A stretch of DNA of 64,000 nucleotides from Alphaproteobacteria bacterium (GCA_030428255.1 JAUIBT010000016.1:1-64000), one strand, 5' to 3'; shown: positions 1-9,441, numbered from the stretch's first letter. A program made the numbers and translations. The notes: a model not told the origin generated them from the sequence alone.

Positions 1-125
1 GTTCTGCCGGTTCAAGGACTGGCGCCGCGTAGCGACCCGGTTCGACCGCAACATCAAGACCTTCATGGCCACTATCGCCATCGCAGCCTTCGTCACATGG
101 TGGCTCTAATGAGTCCGGACCCTAG
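1..125 (+). mobile_element. Right end of an IS5-family insertion sequence (cut by window edge)
   Basis: The first 109 bases encode the C-terminus of an IS5-type DDE transposase. One base after its stop comes TGAGTCCGGACCCTAG (110-125), which looks like the right terminal inverted repeat, with CTAG as a possible target duplication. The left end and most of the transposase lie outside the window, so neither completeness nor the matching left repeat can be judged. Confidence 0.75.
2..109 (+). CDS. IS5-family transposase, C-terminal 35 residues (partial)
   Basis: The frame starting at base 2 reads FCRFKDWRRVATRFDRNIKT, then a hydrophobic tail ending VTWWL and TAA. The R.KDWRR(I/V)ATR(Y/F)D(R)N pattern followed by a small hydrophobic end is the hallmark C-terminus of IS5/IS1031/IS427-type transposases. 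The catalytic DDE residues are upstream of the window. No frameshift is visible in this piece. Activity of the element cannot be judged from this fragment. Confidence 0.8.
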   Translation, partial: FCRFKDWRRVATRFDRNIKTFMATIAIAAFVTWWL

Positions 126-217
126 TATCGCAGACCAATCGCACCCTCCCAAGACCTGCGGGCTCTTGCTCGGCGCTCGCTCGGCACTTGGCCGGCAATT
201 AGTCGGTTCTTGGGGGG

Positions 218-793
218 CTATTCCTGGGTCAGGGCAGCCAGATAGGTTTTGACCTCGTCTGAGGTCCAGTCGGCAGGACCAAAATACTGCATGCGGCCTT
301 TGCCGTCCTTGCCAAAGATGATCGTCACCGGCAGCCCCCGCGCGCCCAAAGGCACCAGCACGTCGGGATCGCTGGCGAAGGTGAAACGCACCGGCGCGCC
401 CCAGTTATTGTTGGCCAAAAAGCCCTCGACCCGCTCGGTCTCAACGTCCATGGTCGAGACCGCCACCACCGCAACGCCTTGGTCCTTCATGTCTTTGGCC
501 AGCGAAATCAGGTCGGGCATCTCACGCAAACAAGGCTGACACCAGGTCGCCCAGAAATTCACCACCGTGACCTTACCTGGTTCCAAGTCCAGTGGCCGCC
601 CTGCTGCATCGGCGACTTTAAAGCTGTCGGCCGTCCAATCGGGTTTGAATGGGTCCATCCAGTCCAGACGCTCAACTTTGGCAGCGCTGGAGGTCTGTTG
701 CCCTTCGCGAAACTGCTTGCCGGTCCACAGGCCTGCGGCTAAGGCCAAGCCCGCCACAACAACCACCAAGCCAACACGAATCAAAGAGCCCAT
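218..793 (-). CDS. TlpA/ResA-like membrane-anchored thioredoxin-fold protein
   Basis: 191 residues. An N-terminal hydrophobic segment (about 5-24) with no clear lipobox or cleavage site suggests a periplasmic protein tethered to the inner membrane. The thioredoxin domain carries WCQPC at 84-88 and the cis-proline loop (GLPVT, Pro155). Proteins of this type reduce or exchange disulfides in the periplasm, often for cytochrome c maturation. It lies 48 bp downstream of a second thioredoxin-like gene on the same strand and 4 kb from the ccm operon, which fits a redox role in heme-protein assembly. The exact substrate is not predictable. Start ATG at 793. Confidence 0.88.
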   Translation of the reverse strand: MGSLIRVGLVVVVAGLALAAGLWTGKQFREGQQTSSAAKVERLDWMDPFKPDWTADSFKVADAAGRPLDLEPGKVTVVNFWATWCQPCLREMPDLISLAKDMKDQGVAVVAVSTMDVETERVEGFLANNNWGAPVRFTFASDPDVLVPLGARGLPVTIIFGKDGKGRMQYFGPADWTSDEVKTYLAALTQE

Positions 794-841
794 CTTGTCC
801 GCCTCCTCCTCGTTGAGCTGATCAGCAGGAGCGCGCGCTCC

Positions 842-1447
842 TTAGATCGATTGCATAAAGTCCAGCACGTCCTTGGACTCGCGGCGATCCCAATAGGCCG
901 CGCCGCGAAGGCCACCCAAGATGCGCCCGTGGCGATCCATCAAGAAAGCCGTGGGCGTCGCACCGGATCCAAAGACTTGAAATAGTTGCTGAGTCTGATC
1001 TTGAAAGAGCGGCAGGTTGTACCAGCCCTTGGCCTGCATGAAACCGCCAACCTCGGGCATGGCCCGGTCATCGATTGAAATCGTCAACAGCGACAAGCGG
1101 GTTGGGTCGATACCGGCTGCGGCGGTGTTCAACAGTGGCATATCAATCTGACAGGCGGTGCACCAGGTGGCCCAAAAGACGATCAGTGCCGGTCGGCCAT
1201 AATAGCGCTGCAGCGTCAGCCATTGATTGTTGGCATCGTAGAAGCCTTGAGTCGGCGCGGGTGTACCGCCAGGGATGGTCAAATATCGATCTCGCCAATA
1301 CCCCGACAAGGGCGGTTGCTGCACGGGTGGCAGCGGCTGGGACTGCGCCGCGCGCCCTAAACCCAAAGTAGCAAATGCACCTACACTGGTTCCCAAGGTA
1401 GCGCGCAAAAACCTGCGTCGATCCAAGCTCGCTGTGTTATCAGTCAT
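842..1447 (-). CDS. Tat-exported TlpA-family thioredoxin-like protein
   Basis: 201 residues. The N-terminus has a twin-arginine signal (DRRRFLRA, about 9-16) followed by a hydrophobic core and a Ser/Gln-Pro-rich linker. The thioredoxin fold has the motif FWATWCTACQ (WCTAC at 95-99); the CTAC active site differs from the CPxC of typical TlpA. Divergent from argH, an arrangement seen for tlpA in other alphaproteobacteria. Probably cotranscribed with the next thioredoxin-like gene downstream. Folding before export (Tat) and a CxxC site suggest a periplasmic thiol-disulfide protein; its partner is unknown. Confidence 0.87.
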   Translation of the reverse strand: MTDNTASLDRRRFLRATLGTSVGAFATLGLGRAAQSQPLPPVQQPPLSGYWRDRYLTIPGGTPAPTQGFYDANNQWLTLQRYYGRPALIVFWATWCTACQIDMPLLNTAAAGIDPTRLSLLTISIDDRAMPEVGGFMQAKGWYNLPLFQDQTQQLFQVFGSGATPTAFLMDRHGRILGGLRGAAYWDRRESKDVLDFMQSI

Positions 1448-1599
1448 CGTTTGCGCCCACCCATGGCTGTAAAATCAAGGCTCGAGCGACGAAAATCGTC
1501 GTTTGACTAGACTGCTCACCAATAGGGCGCAGTCATGGCAAAGGTTGGCCATATTTTTCTTGGCCTTATACCTCTCAGACCTAAGCTGCAAGGCTTTCA

Positions 1600-3051
1600 A
1601 TGACCAGACACAAGACCGCGATGACCGACCAAACCCAGCACAATGCCAGCCAAAACCCAGACTCAGCAGCCGCCAACAGCATGTGGGGCGGACGGTTTTC
1701 CGAGAGCAATGCCGCCATCATGCAGGCTATCAATGCCTCGATTGATGTCGATAAGCGGCTCTATGCGCAAGACATTCAGGGCTCCATGGCGCACGCTCGC
1801 ATGCTGGCCAAGCAAGGGATCATCACTGGCGATGATGCCGAGGTGATTTGCAAAGGCCTCGCTCAGATCAAGACCGAGATCCAAGAAGGCCGCTTTGTCT
1901 TCAGTCAAGAGCTGGAAGACATCCACATGAATGTCGAAGCGCGCTTGAAAGCTATCGTTGGCGAGCCCGCTGGACGCCTGCACACCGCCCGCTCGCGCAA
2001 CGATCAGGTAGCGACCGACTTCCGGCTCTGGCTGCGCGATCAAATCGACTACAGCGTGGGTCAGATCGACAAGCTGCTGACCGCTTTGCTGGACCAAGCC
2101 GAAAAACACGCCGAGACGGTGATGCCCGGTTACACCCACTTGCAGCCCGCCCAGCCCGTCACCTTTGGCCACCACCTGATGGCCTACGTCGAGATGCTGA
2201 CCCGCGACAAAGAGCGGTTGCAAGACGCCCGCAAGCGCTTGAACCGCTCGCCGCTGGGCTCCGCTGCCATGGCTGGTACCGGCTTTGCCATCGACCGCGA
2301 GGCCACCGCTGCCGCCTTGGGTTTCGACGGCCCGACACGCAACTCCATGGACGCTGTAGCGGACCGCGATTTTGCGCTGGAGTTCCTGGCCGCAGGCGCC
2401 ATCTGCCTCATTCACCTCTCGCGCCTGGCTGAAGAGCTGGTGATCTGGTCCACGCCCTCGATTGGCTTTGTGACTATGAGCGATAAGTTTTCAACCGGCT
2501 CCTCCATCATGCCGCAAAAGCGCAACCCGGATGCGGCCGAACTGATCCGCGCCAAGCCTGGCCGCTTGCTGGGAGCCTTCCAAACGCTGGCGGTAGTGAT
2601 GAAGGGCCTGCCCATGACCTATGCCAAGGATATGCAGGAGGATAAGGAGATCACCTTTGCTGCTGCCGACGCCTTGGACTTGTCGCTGGCGGCCATGGCC
2701 GGCATGATCGAGGACCTGACCGCTCACCCTGCTGCCATGCGTGCGGCCTGCCAGAAGGGCCACCTGACCGCAACCGACCTGGCTGACTGGCTGGTGCGCG
2801 AGCTGGGCATGCCGTTTCGCGACGCGCACCACGTCACCGGCCGGGTTGTGGTGGTCGCCGATCAAAAAGATTGCCCGATTTGGGATTTGGAGTTGGCTGA
2901 CCTACAGTCGGTTGAGCCGCGCATTACAGCTCAGGTGTTTGAGGTCTTGTCCATCGACGCATCGGTGGCCAGCCGCAGGTCGTTCGGCGGCACCGCGCCA
3001 GAGCGTGTCAAGGCCGCAGTGGCTGAAGCCCGCGCGCGCCTGAACGTCTGA
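1600..3051 (+). CDS. argH: Argininosuccinate lyase
   Basis: 483 residues, normal for ArgH plus a short N-terminal extension. It splits argininosuccinate to arginine and fumarate, the last step of arginine synthesis. Visible hallmarks are MWGGRF near the N-terminus, [26 protein letters not shown] and the fumarase/aspartase-superfamily signature [15 protein letters not shown] 1600 has AAGG about 8 bases upstream; ATG 1621 (MTDQTQ) is an alternative. It is the first gene of an argH-lipoprotein-lysA group that is conserved in alphaproteobacteria. Confidence 0.97.
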   Translation: MTRHKTAMTDQTQHNASQNPDSAAANSMWGGRFSESNAAIMQAINASIDVDKRLYAQDIQGSMAHARMLAKQGIITGDDAEVICKGLAQIKTEIQEGRFVFSQELEDIHMNVEARLKAIVGEPAGRLHTARSRNDQVATDFRLWLRDQIDYSVGQIDKLLTALLDQAEKHAETVMPGYTHLQPAQPVTFGHHLMAYVEMLTRDKERLQDARKRLNRSPLGSAAMAGTGFAIDREATAAALGFDGPTRNSMDAVADRDFALEFLAAGAICLIHLSRLAEELVIWSTPSIGFVTMSDKFSTGSSIMPQKRNPDAAELIRAKPGRLLGAFQTLAVVMKGLPMTYAKDMQEDKEITFAAADALDLSLAAMAGMIEDLTAHPAAMRAACQKGHLTATDLADWLVRELGMPFRDAHHVTGRVVVVADQKDCPIWDLELADLQSVEPRITAQVFEVLSIDASVASRRSFGGTAPERVKAAVAEARARLNV

Positions 3052-3091
3052 TGTCGAACCCAGGCAACCCAATGCAGAGGAGACCCGTCGT

Positions 3092-3340
3092 ATGACTCCA
3101 GTATTTCGCACGTCAGCATTTCGCACGTCAACATTTCACACGGCAGCATTTCACACGGCGGCATATCGCGCGTTATTGCCGCGCTGTTTGCGCACGGTCC
3201 TGGCTTTGCTGGTGCTGACCAGCCTGGCGGCCTGCGGCGTCAAATCACCGCCAAAATACACTTACCCTGGCAGCGAGAAACAGGTAGAACGCAACAGCTA
3301 CCCGCCCCTGCCCGAAGGCTACAACCTGCCCAATCTCTAG
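3092..3340 (+). CDS. lptM: LptM-like small lipoprotein with an N-terminal pentapeptide repeat
   Basis: 82 residues. The core resembles LptM/YifL-type lipoproteins: hydrophobic segment, lipobox LAAC (Cys about 49), GVKSPPKYTYPG, then a short Pro-rich tail. LptM homologues associate with the LptD/LptE outer-membrane complex in E. coli; the role here is inferred. A good SD (AGAGGAGA) sits before ATG 3092, so the start is well placed. That makes residues 4-28 an extra segment before the signal peptide, built from five five-residue units (VFRTS, AFRTS, TFHTA, AFHTA, AYRAL). The place between argH and lysA is the usual one. Confidence 0.82.
   Translation: MTPVFRTSAFRTSTFHTAAFHTAAYRALLPRCLRTVLALLVLTSLAACGVKSPPKYTYPGSEKQVERNSYPPLPEGYNLPNL
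3101..3175 (+). repeat. Five 15-bp tandem units inside lptM
   Basis: Units start at 3101, 3116, 3131, 3146 and 3161. The first two are GTATTTCGCACGTCA and GCATTTCGCACGTCA; the next two carry TTTCACACGGC; the last is more diverged. The period is exactly five codons, so the repeat stays in frame with the lipoprotein and adds an N-terminal extension ahead of its signal sequence. Confidence 0.85.
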
Positions 3341-3401
3341 CGGCCGGTGCAGCCCCAGCGCAATCTGACCTGCAACCTGCCCACTCATCTGAGCCTCTGC
3401 C

Positions 3402-4688
3402 ATGACCGCCCGACTGCTTGACCCTGCTTTTTCCTATGCTGACCAGGATCTTCACGCCGAAGATGTAAAAGTGGCAGACATCGCTCAGGCGGTGGGAACG
3501 CCTTTCTACCTCTATTCAACTGCGGCCATGGCACGCCAGTATCGCCGCTTGCGCGACGCGCTGTCGGGCATGGATGCGTTGATCTGCTATGCGGTCAAAG
3601 CCAACAGCAACCAGGCCGTTATCGCCACCATGCAGACCATGGGCGCGGGCGCAGATGTGGTTTCACAAGGCGAGCTGTTGCGCGCGCTGGCTGCGGGCGT
3701 GCCTGCCGACAAGATCGTTTTTGCTGGCGTTGGCAAGCGACCTGAAGAAATGCGCTTGGGTCTGGAAAACGGCATCTTGCAATTCAACGTCGAATCCTGG
3801 CCCGAGCTGGACGCGCTGGAGCAGGAAGCCGCCGCGTTAGGCTTGGTCGCCCCGGTTGCCCTGCGCATCAACCCCGACGTAGACGCCAAGACCCACGCCA
3901 AAATCACCACCGGCACGGCAGAAAACAAGTTCGGCGTCACCATAGCCCAAGCCCGCGAGATCGCCGCTTCCATCAAGGGCCGCAAGCACCTGCGCCTTGA
4001 GGCTCTGGCCATGCACATCGGCTCGCAATTGGTGGATATGGCCCCCTATGACGCTGCCTTTGCGCGCATGGCCAATTTGGCGCGCGAGCTACAAGCCGAA
4101 GGTCACGCGCTGCGCCGCTTGGATGTTGGCGGCGGCTTGGGCATCGACTACGGCGCGGGCGCACCGCCTGCTGACGACCAAGTAGAGGTCTATGCCAGCA
4201 TGGTACGCCGTCACTTCGCCGACTTTGGGCTGCCTTTGGTGCTGGAGCCTGGCCGCTATCTGATCGGCAATGCGGGGCTGATGGTCAGCCAGGTCGTCTA
4301 CATCAAGAAGGGCGAGAACAAGCAGTTCGCCATTCTGGACAGCGCCATGAATGATCTGATCCGCCCGACCCTCTATGATGCACATCACAGCTTGGTGCCC
4401 CTGCGCCAAGAGCCCGCCCGCACCGCTCAGTCTTACGATCTGGTGGGCCCGGTTTGCGAGACTGGCGACACCTTTGCCCAGAGCGCTGAGCTGGTGGGCC
4501 TGGAAGCGGGCGACCTGGTGGCCTTTCAGTCTGCTGGTGCCTATTCGGCGGTCATGGCCTCAACCTATAACTCGCGCCGCTTGGTGCCCGAGGTGCTGGT
4601 TAAGGGCGGCTCCTGGTCGCAAGTGCGCGCGCGCCAGAGCTTTGAGGATCTGATCGCCCAAGACAGCCTGCCTGACTGGTTGGGGTGA
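3402..4688 (+). CDS. lysA: Diaminopimelate decarboxylase
   Basis: 428 residues, typical length. PLP enzyme converting meso-diaminopimelate to L-lysine. Seen: the PLP-lysine region ICYAVKANSN, the barrel motif HIGSQL, the phosphate-binding GGGLGIDY, LEPGRYLIG, and the C-terminal active-site CETGDTFA. The start ATG at 3402 is about 60 bp after lptM, so the two are probably cotranscribed. Convergent with the YcgN-family gene, whose stop lies 25 bp downstream. Confidence 0.97.
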   Translation: MTARLLDPAFSYADQDLHAEDVKVADIAQAVGTPFYLYSTAAMARQYRRLRDALSGMDALICYAVKANSNQAVIATMQTMGAGADVVSQGELLRALAAGVPADKIVFAGVGKRPEEMRLGLENGILQFNVESWPELDALEQEAAALGLVAPVALRINPDVDAKTHAKITTGTAENKFGVTIAQAREIAASIKGRKHLRLEALAMHIGSQLVDMAPYDAAFARMANLARELQAEGHALRRLDVGGGLGIDYGAGAPPADDQVEVYASMVRRHFADFGLPLVLEPGRYLIGNAGLMVSQVVYIKKGENKQFAILDSAMNDLIRPTLYDAHHSLVPLRQEPARTAQSYDLVGPVCETGDTFAQSAELVGLEAGDLVAFQSAGAYSAVMASTYNSRRLVPEVLVKGGSWSQVRARQSFEDLIAQDSLPDWLG

Positions 4689-4713
4689 TAGCCTTAGGAC
4701 GATCAGCGTCGCG

Positions 4714-5211
4714 CTAATCGCGTGACGGATCAACGTTGGCCCAATCGACGATCCGCTCAGGCAAAGCCTCGTCGTCGATGTGCTCTTCACTGATCACTCG
4801 ATGGCTGCAAGAAGCCCCGGCGCGATGCACGCTTTGAGGATCACCCGAAACCAGCGGGTGCCAGTCATAGAGCGGGCGGCCCTCAGACAGCAGGCGATAG
4901 GCGCAGGTCGGCGGCAGCCAATGCGCAACCGAGTCCAAGGTGTCGGCCGACAACTGAATACAATCCGGCACGAACATTTTGCGCCGCGCATAGTCGCTGC
5001 AGCGGCAGGTTTCCGTATCCAGCAATTTGCAGGCCACGTCGGTAAAATAAGTCTCACCACTGTCGGCGTCCTCAAGCTTGAGCAAGCAGCACTTACCGCA
5101 GCCATCGCACAGACTCTCCCACTGCTGGGGCGTAAGCTGGGACAGTGGCTTGCGCTCCCAAAACTGGTCTGTTGGGCTCAAGCCGAGGTCTGATTTTGGT
5201 CGGCGGGCCAT
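4714..5211 (-). CDS. YcgN family (UPF0260) cysteine-cluster protein
   Basis: 165 residues. Contains the Zn/Fe-binding-like cysteine cluster of this family: CDGCGKCCLLK, then CKLLDTETCRCSDY and C in FVPDC, with LPPTCAYRLL and DWHPLVSGD further on. Function of the family is not established. It begins 3 bp after the stop of ccmI and is likely the last gene of the ccm operon. That is an interesting neighbour for a cysteine-cluster protein but no proof of a role in cytochrome assembly. Confidence 0.88.
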   Translation of the reverse strand: MARRPKSDLGLSPTDQFWERKPLSQLTPQQWESLCDGCGKCCLLKLEDADSGETYFTDVACKLLDTETCRCSDYARRKMFVPDCIQLSADTLDSVAHWLPPTCAYRLLSEGRPLYDWHPLVSGDPQSVHRAGASCSHRVISEEHIDDEALPERIVDWANVDPSRD

Positions 5212-5214
5212 GGG

Positions 5215-6378
5215 CTAGTTCCGCTCCGCCGCGTCGAGCCGCGCCAGCAAGTCCGCGCGTTGGGCGTGATCGTCGGGCAGCTTTGCGATCGCAGCTCGGG
5301 CGTCCTCAAACCGCTTCAGCACCAGGTAGGCGTTGGCCAAACGCGCCCAGCCGTCAAAATCCTCGGACTCGTCGGCCAACCGGTCCGCCAAGCGCTGTAC
5401 CATGCCTTCAATCATGGCGTTGCGATCTTGCGCGCTCATATCCTGAGCGGCGACCACGTCTTCAGCCGTCGGGCCTGGCTGATCGGGTGCCTCGCTGGCC
5501 TCCTTAGCCAGTTGGCGAATGGTGGCTATGCGCTGGTCCAAAGCCAGCGACAAGGGCTGATCATCAGGCACTTGCTTGCGCAAAGTCGCCAACAAGCCCA
5601 GCGCTTGATCGAAGCGCTGATCTTCGGTCAAAATGAGCGCGGAAATAAACAGCCCGCGCGGATTGCCAGGATCCAGTTGCAACGAACGCCCAACGGCCTG
5701 CCGCGCTGCCGGAGGCACCACGCCTTGCGCCATTCCTAGGCTAAAGATCATTTCCCCGAATTCAGCCCAAAGATCGGCATTGTCCGGCGCAATCTGGGTG
5801 GCCAGACGCATGGCCTCAAGGCCCTTGATCGGCTCATCCCCCACGACATAGCGCCGTGCAAGCTCCCGGCTCATCTCCAGGCGCTGCTCATCGTCAAGCG
5901 CTTGCCCAGCATCGCCAAGTTGGCGTTCCAGGTAGCGCAAGCGTGCGGCGTGATCGCTGGTCTGCGGGTCGGCTGCGGCCTCCAGGCGCGCCTCATATCC
6001 CAGCGCTGGGAGGCTTGGCTGCCCAAAGCGCATATAGAGCGCCAAGCTGGTTAGGATCAGCACCGCCATGCCCAAGGCCATGCCAAGATTGGCTATCCAA
6101 GCGGGGATGCGAGACGGTGGCGCTTTCAGGTCGCTGTCGAAATCGCCCGGCAGAGCCAGCATACGCCGCTTGACCTCCAAGCGCGCAGCCTCGGCTTGAT
6201 CGCTCGGCAGCACGCCACGGTCTTGGTCGCGGTCGATCTCCTCGAGCTGATCTCGGTAGACTTGCAGGCTCTTTTCGGCCCCAATCATCCGTGTCGGCGA
6301 CTTACGTTCAAACAGCAAGGGGCGCAGGATCAAGGCCAGGCTTGCTAGGCAAACCAGTGCCATAAGAGCAAAAATCAT
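5215..6378 (-). CDS. ccmI: Cytochrome c biogenesis protein CcmI (CycH)
   Basis: 387 residues from ATG 6378, which forms an ATGA overlap with the ccmH stop. Two membrane segments (about 1-20 and about 95-115) flank a cytoplasmic linker with the YRDQLEEIDRD motif typical of CcmI; the remainder is a periplasmic TPR-like region. CcmI is a chaperone for apocytochrome c delivery to the CcmF-CcmH ligation complex. The longest open frame extends 52 codons upstream into ccmH and is not the true start. Confidence 0.92.
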   Translation of the reverse strand: MIFALMALVCLASLALILRPLLFERKSPTRMIGAEKSLQVYRDQLEEIDRDQDRGVLPSDQAEAARLEVKRRMLALPGDFDSDLKAPPSRIPAWIANLGMALGMAVLILTSLALYMRFGQPSLPALGYEARLEAAADPQTSDHAARLRYLERQLGDAGQALDDEQRLEMSRELARRYVVGDEPIKGLEAMRLATQIAPDNADLWAEFGEMIFSLGMAQGVVPPAARQAVGRSLQLDPGNPRGLFISALILTEDQRFDQALGLLATLRKQVPDDQPLSLALDQRIATIRQLAKEASEAPDQPGPTAEDVVAAQDMSAQDRNAMIEGMVQRLADRLADESEDFDGWARLANAYLVLKRFEDARAAIAKLPDDHAQRADLLARLDAAERN

Positions 6379-6869
6379 GGCTGGCTGTCCTCTTGCAACA
6401 TGGCGTCCAGGCGCGCTTGTTCGCTCGCATCCAACGGTGCGGGTCCTTGCTGTGCTCCGCCTCGGCCCCGCCGCCGCAACGCGACCGCCAAGCCAAAGCC
6501 CGCAATCGCCAGCAGGATGATCGGCAGCAGCCACAAAGGCGCGGTTCGCCAGTCAAATGGCGGCTTCAGCAGCACATAATCGCCATAGCGATCGACAAAG
6601 TACTGCTTGATGCTGGCCTCGTCTTGCCCCTGAACCAAAAGCTCGCGCACCTTAAGGCGCATGTCTTTTGCCACGCCGGCATCGCTGTCGTCCAGCGACT
6701 GGTTCTGGCACACCACGCAACGCAGTTGCTTGGAGATGTGACGCGCCGTGGCTTCAAGCTGTGGGTCGTCCAACATCTCGTCGGGCTGCACCGCCAGGCT
6801 AGGGCCAATCGCCAAGCCGCAGTTGATCAGCGCCGCAAGTACCAGAGCCAACAAAGAACGGTTGGTCAT
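6375..6869 (-). CDS. ccmH: Cytochrome c maturation protein CcmH (CycL)
   Basis: 164 residues. Signal peptide (about 1-27), then the redox motif LRCVVCQNQS with Cys51 and Cys54, and one C-terminal membrane segment (about 105-130) after the conserved YGDYVLLKPPF. CcmH reduces or holds the apocytochrome CxxCH thiols before heme attachment. It is translationally coupled by ATGA overlaps to ccmG upstream and ccmI downstream. Confidence 0.95.
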   Translation of the reverse strand: MTNRSLLALVLAALINCGLAIGPSLAVQPDEMLDDPQLEATARHISKQLRCVVCQNQSLDDSDAGVAKDMRLKVRELLVQGQDEASIKQYFVDRYGDYVLLKPPFDWRTAPLWLLPIILLAIAGFGLAVALRRRGRGGAQQGPAPLDASEQARLDAMLQEDSQP

Positions 6870-7420
6870 GATTTTTCTTCCGCACGCAGGGCCAGCACCA
6901 AGGGGATGATGGTTTCGTTAATGATCAAGGGGTCGAGCGGGCCTTGATGGCGATAGCGTACCCGGCCTTGTTGATCGACGATAAAGGTCTCTGGCACGCC
7001 AGTGGTGCCGAAATCCAGGCCAACCTTGTTGAACTCGTCAACACCGATTCGCGTGTAGGGATTGCCCAAAGCCTGCAACCAAGCCAGCGCGTCTTCGGGC
7101 TTGTCCTTCCAGGCAATACCATGGACCGGCAGCTTGGCCTCCTTGGCTAAGGTGGTGAGATGCGGGTGCTCAATGCGGCAAGGTACACACCAAGAGGCGA
7201 AGAAATTCAACAACTTGACTTGCCCATCGTCCAAATCACTGGTGGCCAAGCTTGGACTGCCTGATCCCGCAAGGTCTGGCAAGGCAAACACCGGCATGGC
7301 TTTGTCGATCAACTGAGATGGCAAGGCGTTGGGGTCGCGCTTGTCGTTTAGCCCCCAGGCCCAGACCGCCAACAGCACCACAAAGATGGCCAGAGGCGCA
7401 AAGAACAACCAGCGATTCAT
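6866..7420 (-). CDS. ccmG: Thiol:disulfide interchange protein CcmG (DsbE)
   Basis: 184 residues from ATG 7420 (GTG at 7423 is also possible). N-terminal membrane anchor (about 4-22), thioredoxin domain with WCVPC at 77-81, the CcmG-specific GIAWKD(K) stretch and the GVPETF cis-proline loop. Periplasmic reductant for apocytochrome and CcmH thiols. The start overlaps the ccmF stop as TGATG. Confidence 0.95.
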   Translation of the reverse strand: MNRWLFFAPLAIFVVLLAVWAWGLNDKRDPNALPSQLIDKAMPVFALPDLAGSGSPSLATSDLDDGQVKLLNFFASWCVPCRIEHPHLTTLAKEAKLPVHGIAWKDKPEDALAWLQALGNPYTRIGVDEFNKVGLDFGTTGVPETFIVDQQGRVRYRHQGPLDPLIINETIIPLVLALRAEEKS

Positions 7421-9441
7421 CACGCTGCGCCTCCATCAACCTTGGCCGTGGCCAGCGCTGGACTGCCGGTCGCGCCCTTGGCCGGAGCCTGAACCCGGCG
7501 CGGAATTCCCAAGCGCAAGCGGCGATCTGACAGGGAGAAAAGCCCGCCGATCACCATCACGATACCGCCCAACCAAATCCAAGGCACATAGGCTCTAAAA
7601 TAGGCTCGCACAACGCGCTTGCCGTCTTGCTCGTCGCCCAAAGCGACGTAGTAGTCGCCGTTCCAGCGCGAGATGATAGCCGCTTCGGTCGTGCCCATGG
7701 CCCGCACGGGATATGCACGCTTTTCCGGAGCTAGGGCCAGCCAGTCGTTCTGGCAGTTGCGTAACACGGTCAAATCGCCGACTTGCGCACTGTAGTTCGG
7801 CCCCTGGGCTTGGTTCACGCCATTAAAGCGCACGCAATGTTGTCCCAAATCAGCCGTATCGCCAGGCGCCATAGCGGTAATGGTCTCCAAGGACCAGGAA
7901 GTCGAGCCCACCATGCCGATTATTGCAATGCCCAAGCCTGCGTGCGCCAAGCTCATGCCATGGGCGGCATTGGGCGTGCGCAAGATGCGCCGTCCCAAAC
8001 CCGCAAATCTGCCCTTCCAGACGCCGACGCGATCCAGCCACTCGACGGCTGCGGCTGTGATCAACCAGACCGCCAGGCCAATGCCAACATAGGGCAACCA
8101 AGCGCCGCCGCGACGCAGGAACAGCACCGCAATGACAACCAAGGTCGTAATCCCGAGAACCAGGCCGAGCCGCTGTGCGACGGCTCCAGCATCCGCGCGC
8201 TTCCAGGTCAAGAAGGGGCCGATGCCCATCAGAATAACCACCGGGACCATAATCGGCACGAAGGTGCGATCATAGAAGGGGCCAGCAACGGTGATCTTCT
8301 GACCACTCATGGCCTCGACCACCAGGGGCCAAAGCGTGCCATAGAAGACAATGGCGGCGGCAATGGCGAGCAAGATGTTGTTAATCAGCAAGGCCCCCTC
8401 ACGGCTGATGGGCGCAAAAATCCCGCCGGGCTTAAAGATCGGCGCGCGAATAGCAAACAGGCCCAACGAGCCGCCAATGGACAAAGCCAAAAGCATCAAG
8501 ATGTAGCGCCCGCGCTCGGGATCGACCGCAAAGGCATGGACGGAGGTCAACAGGCCCGAGCGGACAATAAAAGTGCCAACCAGGCTCAAAGAGAAGGTCA
8601 AGACGGCGAACAGTATGGTCCAAACCTTCATGGCATCGCGCTTTTCCACCACGATCGCGCAGTGCAGCAAGGCCGTCCCGCTGAGCCAGGGCATGAAGGA
8701 GACATTCTCAACCGGGTCCCAGAACCACCAGCCGCCCCAACCGAGTTCGTAGTAGGCCCACCAAGACCCCAGGGTGATGCCCGCGGTCAAGAAGACCCAA
8801 GCTGTCAGCGTCCAAGGCCGCACCCAGCGCCCCCAAGCCGGGTCAACGCGGCCTTCGATCAGCGCGGCGACGGCAAAAGAAAAGGCCATGGAAAACCCGA
8901 CGTAGCCCAGATAAAGCATGGGCGGGTGCAGGGCCAGGCCGATATCTTGCAGCAAAGGGTTGAGGCCTTCGCCGTCGATGGGCAGGGTGGCTTGGCGCAA
9001 AAAGGGATTGGATGTCAGCACCATAAAGCTTAGGAACCCCAGCGCGATCACGCCTTGCACGCCCAGCACTCGCGCCTTGAGTGTTGTCGGTAGGCCGCGC
9101 CCGGCCAGCACCAAACAGGCCGAAAACAGGGTCAATATCAGCGTCCAAAGCAGCAAGGAGCCCTCGTGGTTGCCCCAGGTCCCTGCAATGCGATAGATCA
9201 GCGGCTTGTCTTGGTGCGAGTTCTGCCACACGGTCCGCAAGCTGAAATCCGAGACGATATAAGCCTGCATCAAGGCAGCGAAGGCCAGGACCACCAGGGC
9301 AAAGGTAACAAGCGTGGCTTGGTCTGCGGCCTGCATGACGGCCAGGTGGCGGCGTTGAGCACCCCAGAACCCGAAAATCACCTGCGCGGCCGCGATACAG
9401 GTGGCCAAAATCAGCGCGTAGTGCCCCAGTTCGGTCAGCAT
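7420..9441 (-). CDS. ccmF: Heme lyase subunit CcmF (CycK)
   Basis: 673 residues from ATG 9441, which overlaps the ccmE stop (ATGA); the longer open frame starting at 9465 is not supported. Multi-pass inner-membrane protein of the heme-handling family. The tryptophan-rich WWD motif is visible as GWGGWWFWDPVEN, with GTWGNHEGS and FYGTLWPL also typical. It takes heme from holo-CcmE and, with CcmH and CcmI, attaches it to apocytochrome c. Confidence 0.97.
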   Translation of the reverse strand: MLTELGHYALILATCIAAAQVIFGFWGAQRRHLAVMQAADQATLVTFALVVLAFAALMQAYIVSDFSLRTVWQNSHQDKPLIYRIAGTWGNHEGSLLLWTLILTLFSACLVLAGRGLPTTLKARVLGVQGVIALGFLSFMVLTSNPFLRQATLPIDGEGLNPLLQDIGLALHPPMLYLGYVGFSMAFSFAVAALIEGRVDPAWGRWVRPWTLTAWVFLTAGITLGSWWAYYELGWGGWWFWDPVENVSFMPWLSGTALLHCAIVVEKRDAMKVWTILFAVLTFSLSLVGTFIVRSGLLTSVHAFAVDPERGRYILMLLALSIGGSLGLFAIRAPIFKPGGIFAPISREGALLINNILLAIAAAIVFYGTLWPLVVEAMSGQKITVAGPFYDRTFVPIMVPVVILMGIGPFLTWKRADAGAVAQRLGLVLGITTLVVIAVLFLRRGGAWLPYVGIGLAVWLITAAAVEWLDRVGVWKGRFAGLGRRILRTPNAAHGMSLAHAGLGIAIIGMVGSTSWSLETITAMAPGDTADLGQHCVRFNGVNQAQGPNYSAQVGDLTVLRNCQNDWLALAPEKRAYPVRAMGTTEAAIISRWNGDYYVALGDEQDGKRVVRAYFRAYVPWIWLGGIVMVIGGLFSLSDRRLRLGIPRRVQAPAKGATGSPALATAKVDGGAA

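Noticed and set aside
3101-3175. CRISPR-like array
   Set aside because: Units are 15 bp, directly adjacent and in frame with a gene; no spacers and no cas genes anywhere in the window.
7783-9033. Long plus-strand frame (416 codons) opposite ccmF
   Set aside because: It is antisense to an unmistakable ccmF, is rich in Gln/Arg/His/Gly without a fold-like pattern, and has no ribosome binding site; a by-product of GC-rich codon use.
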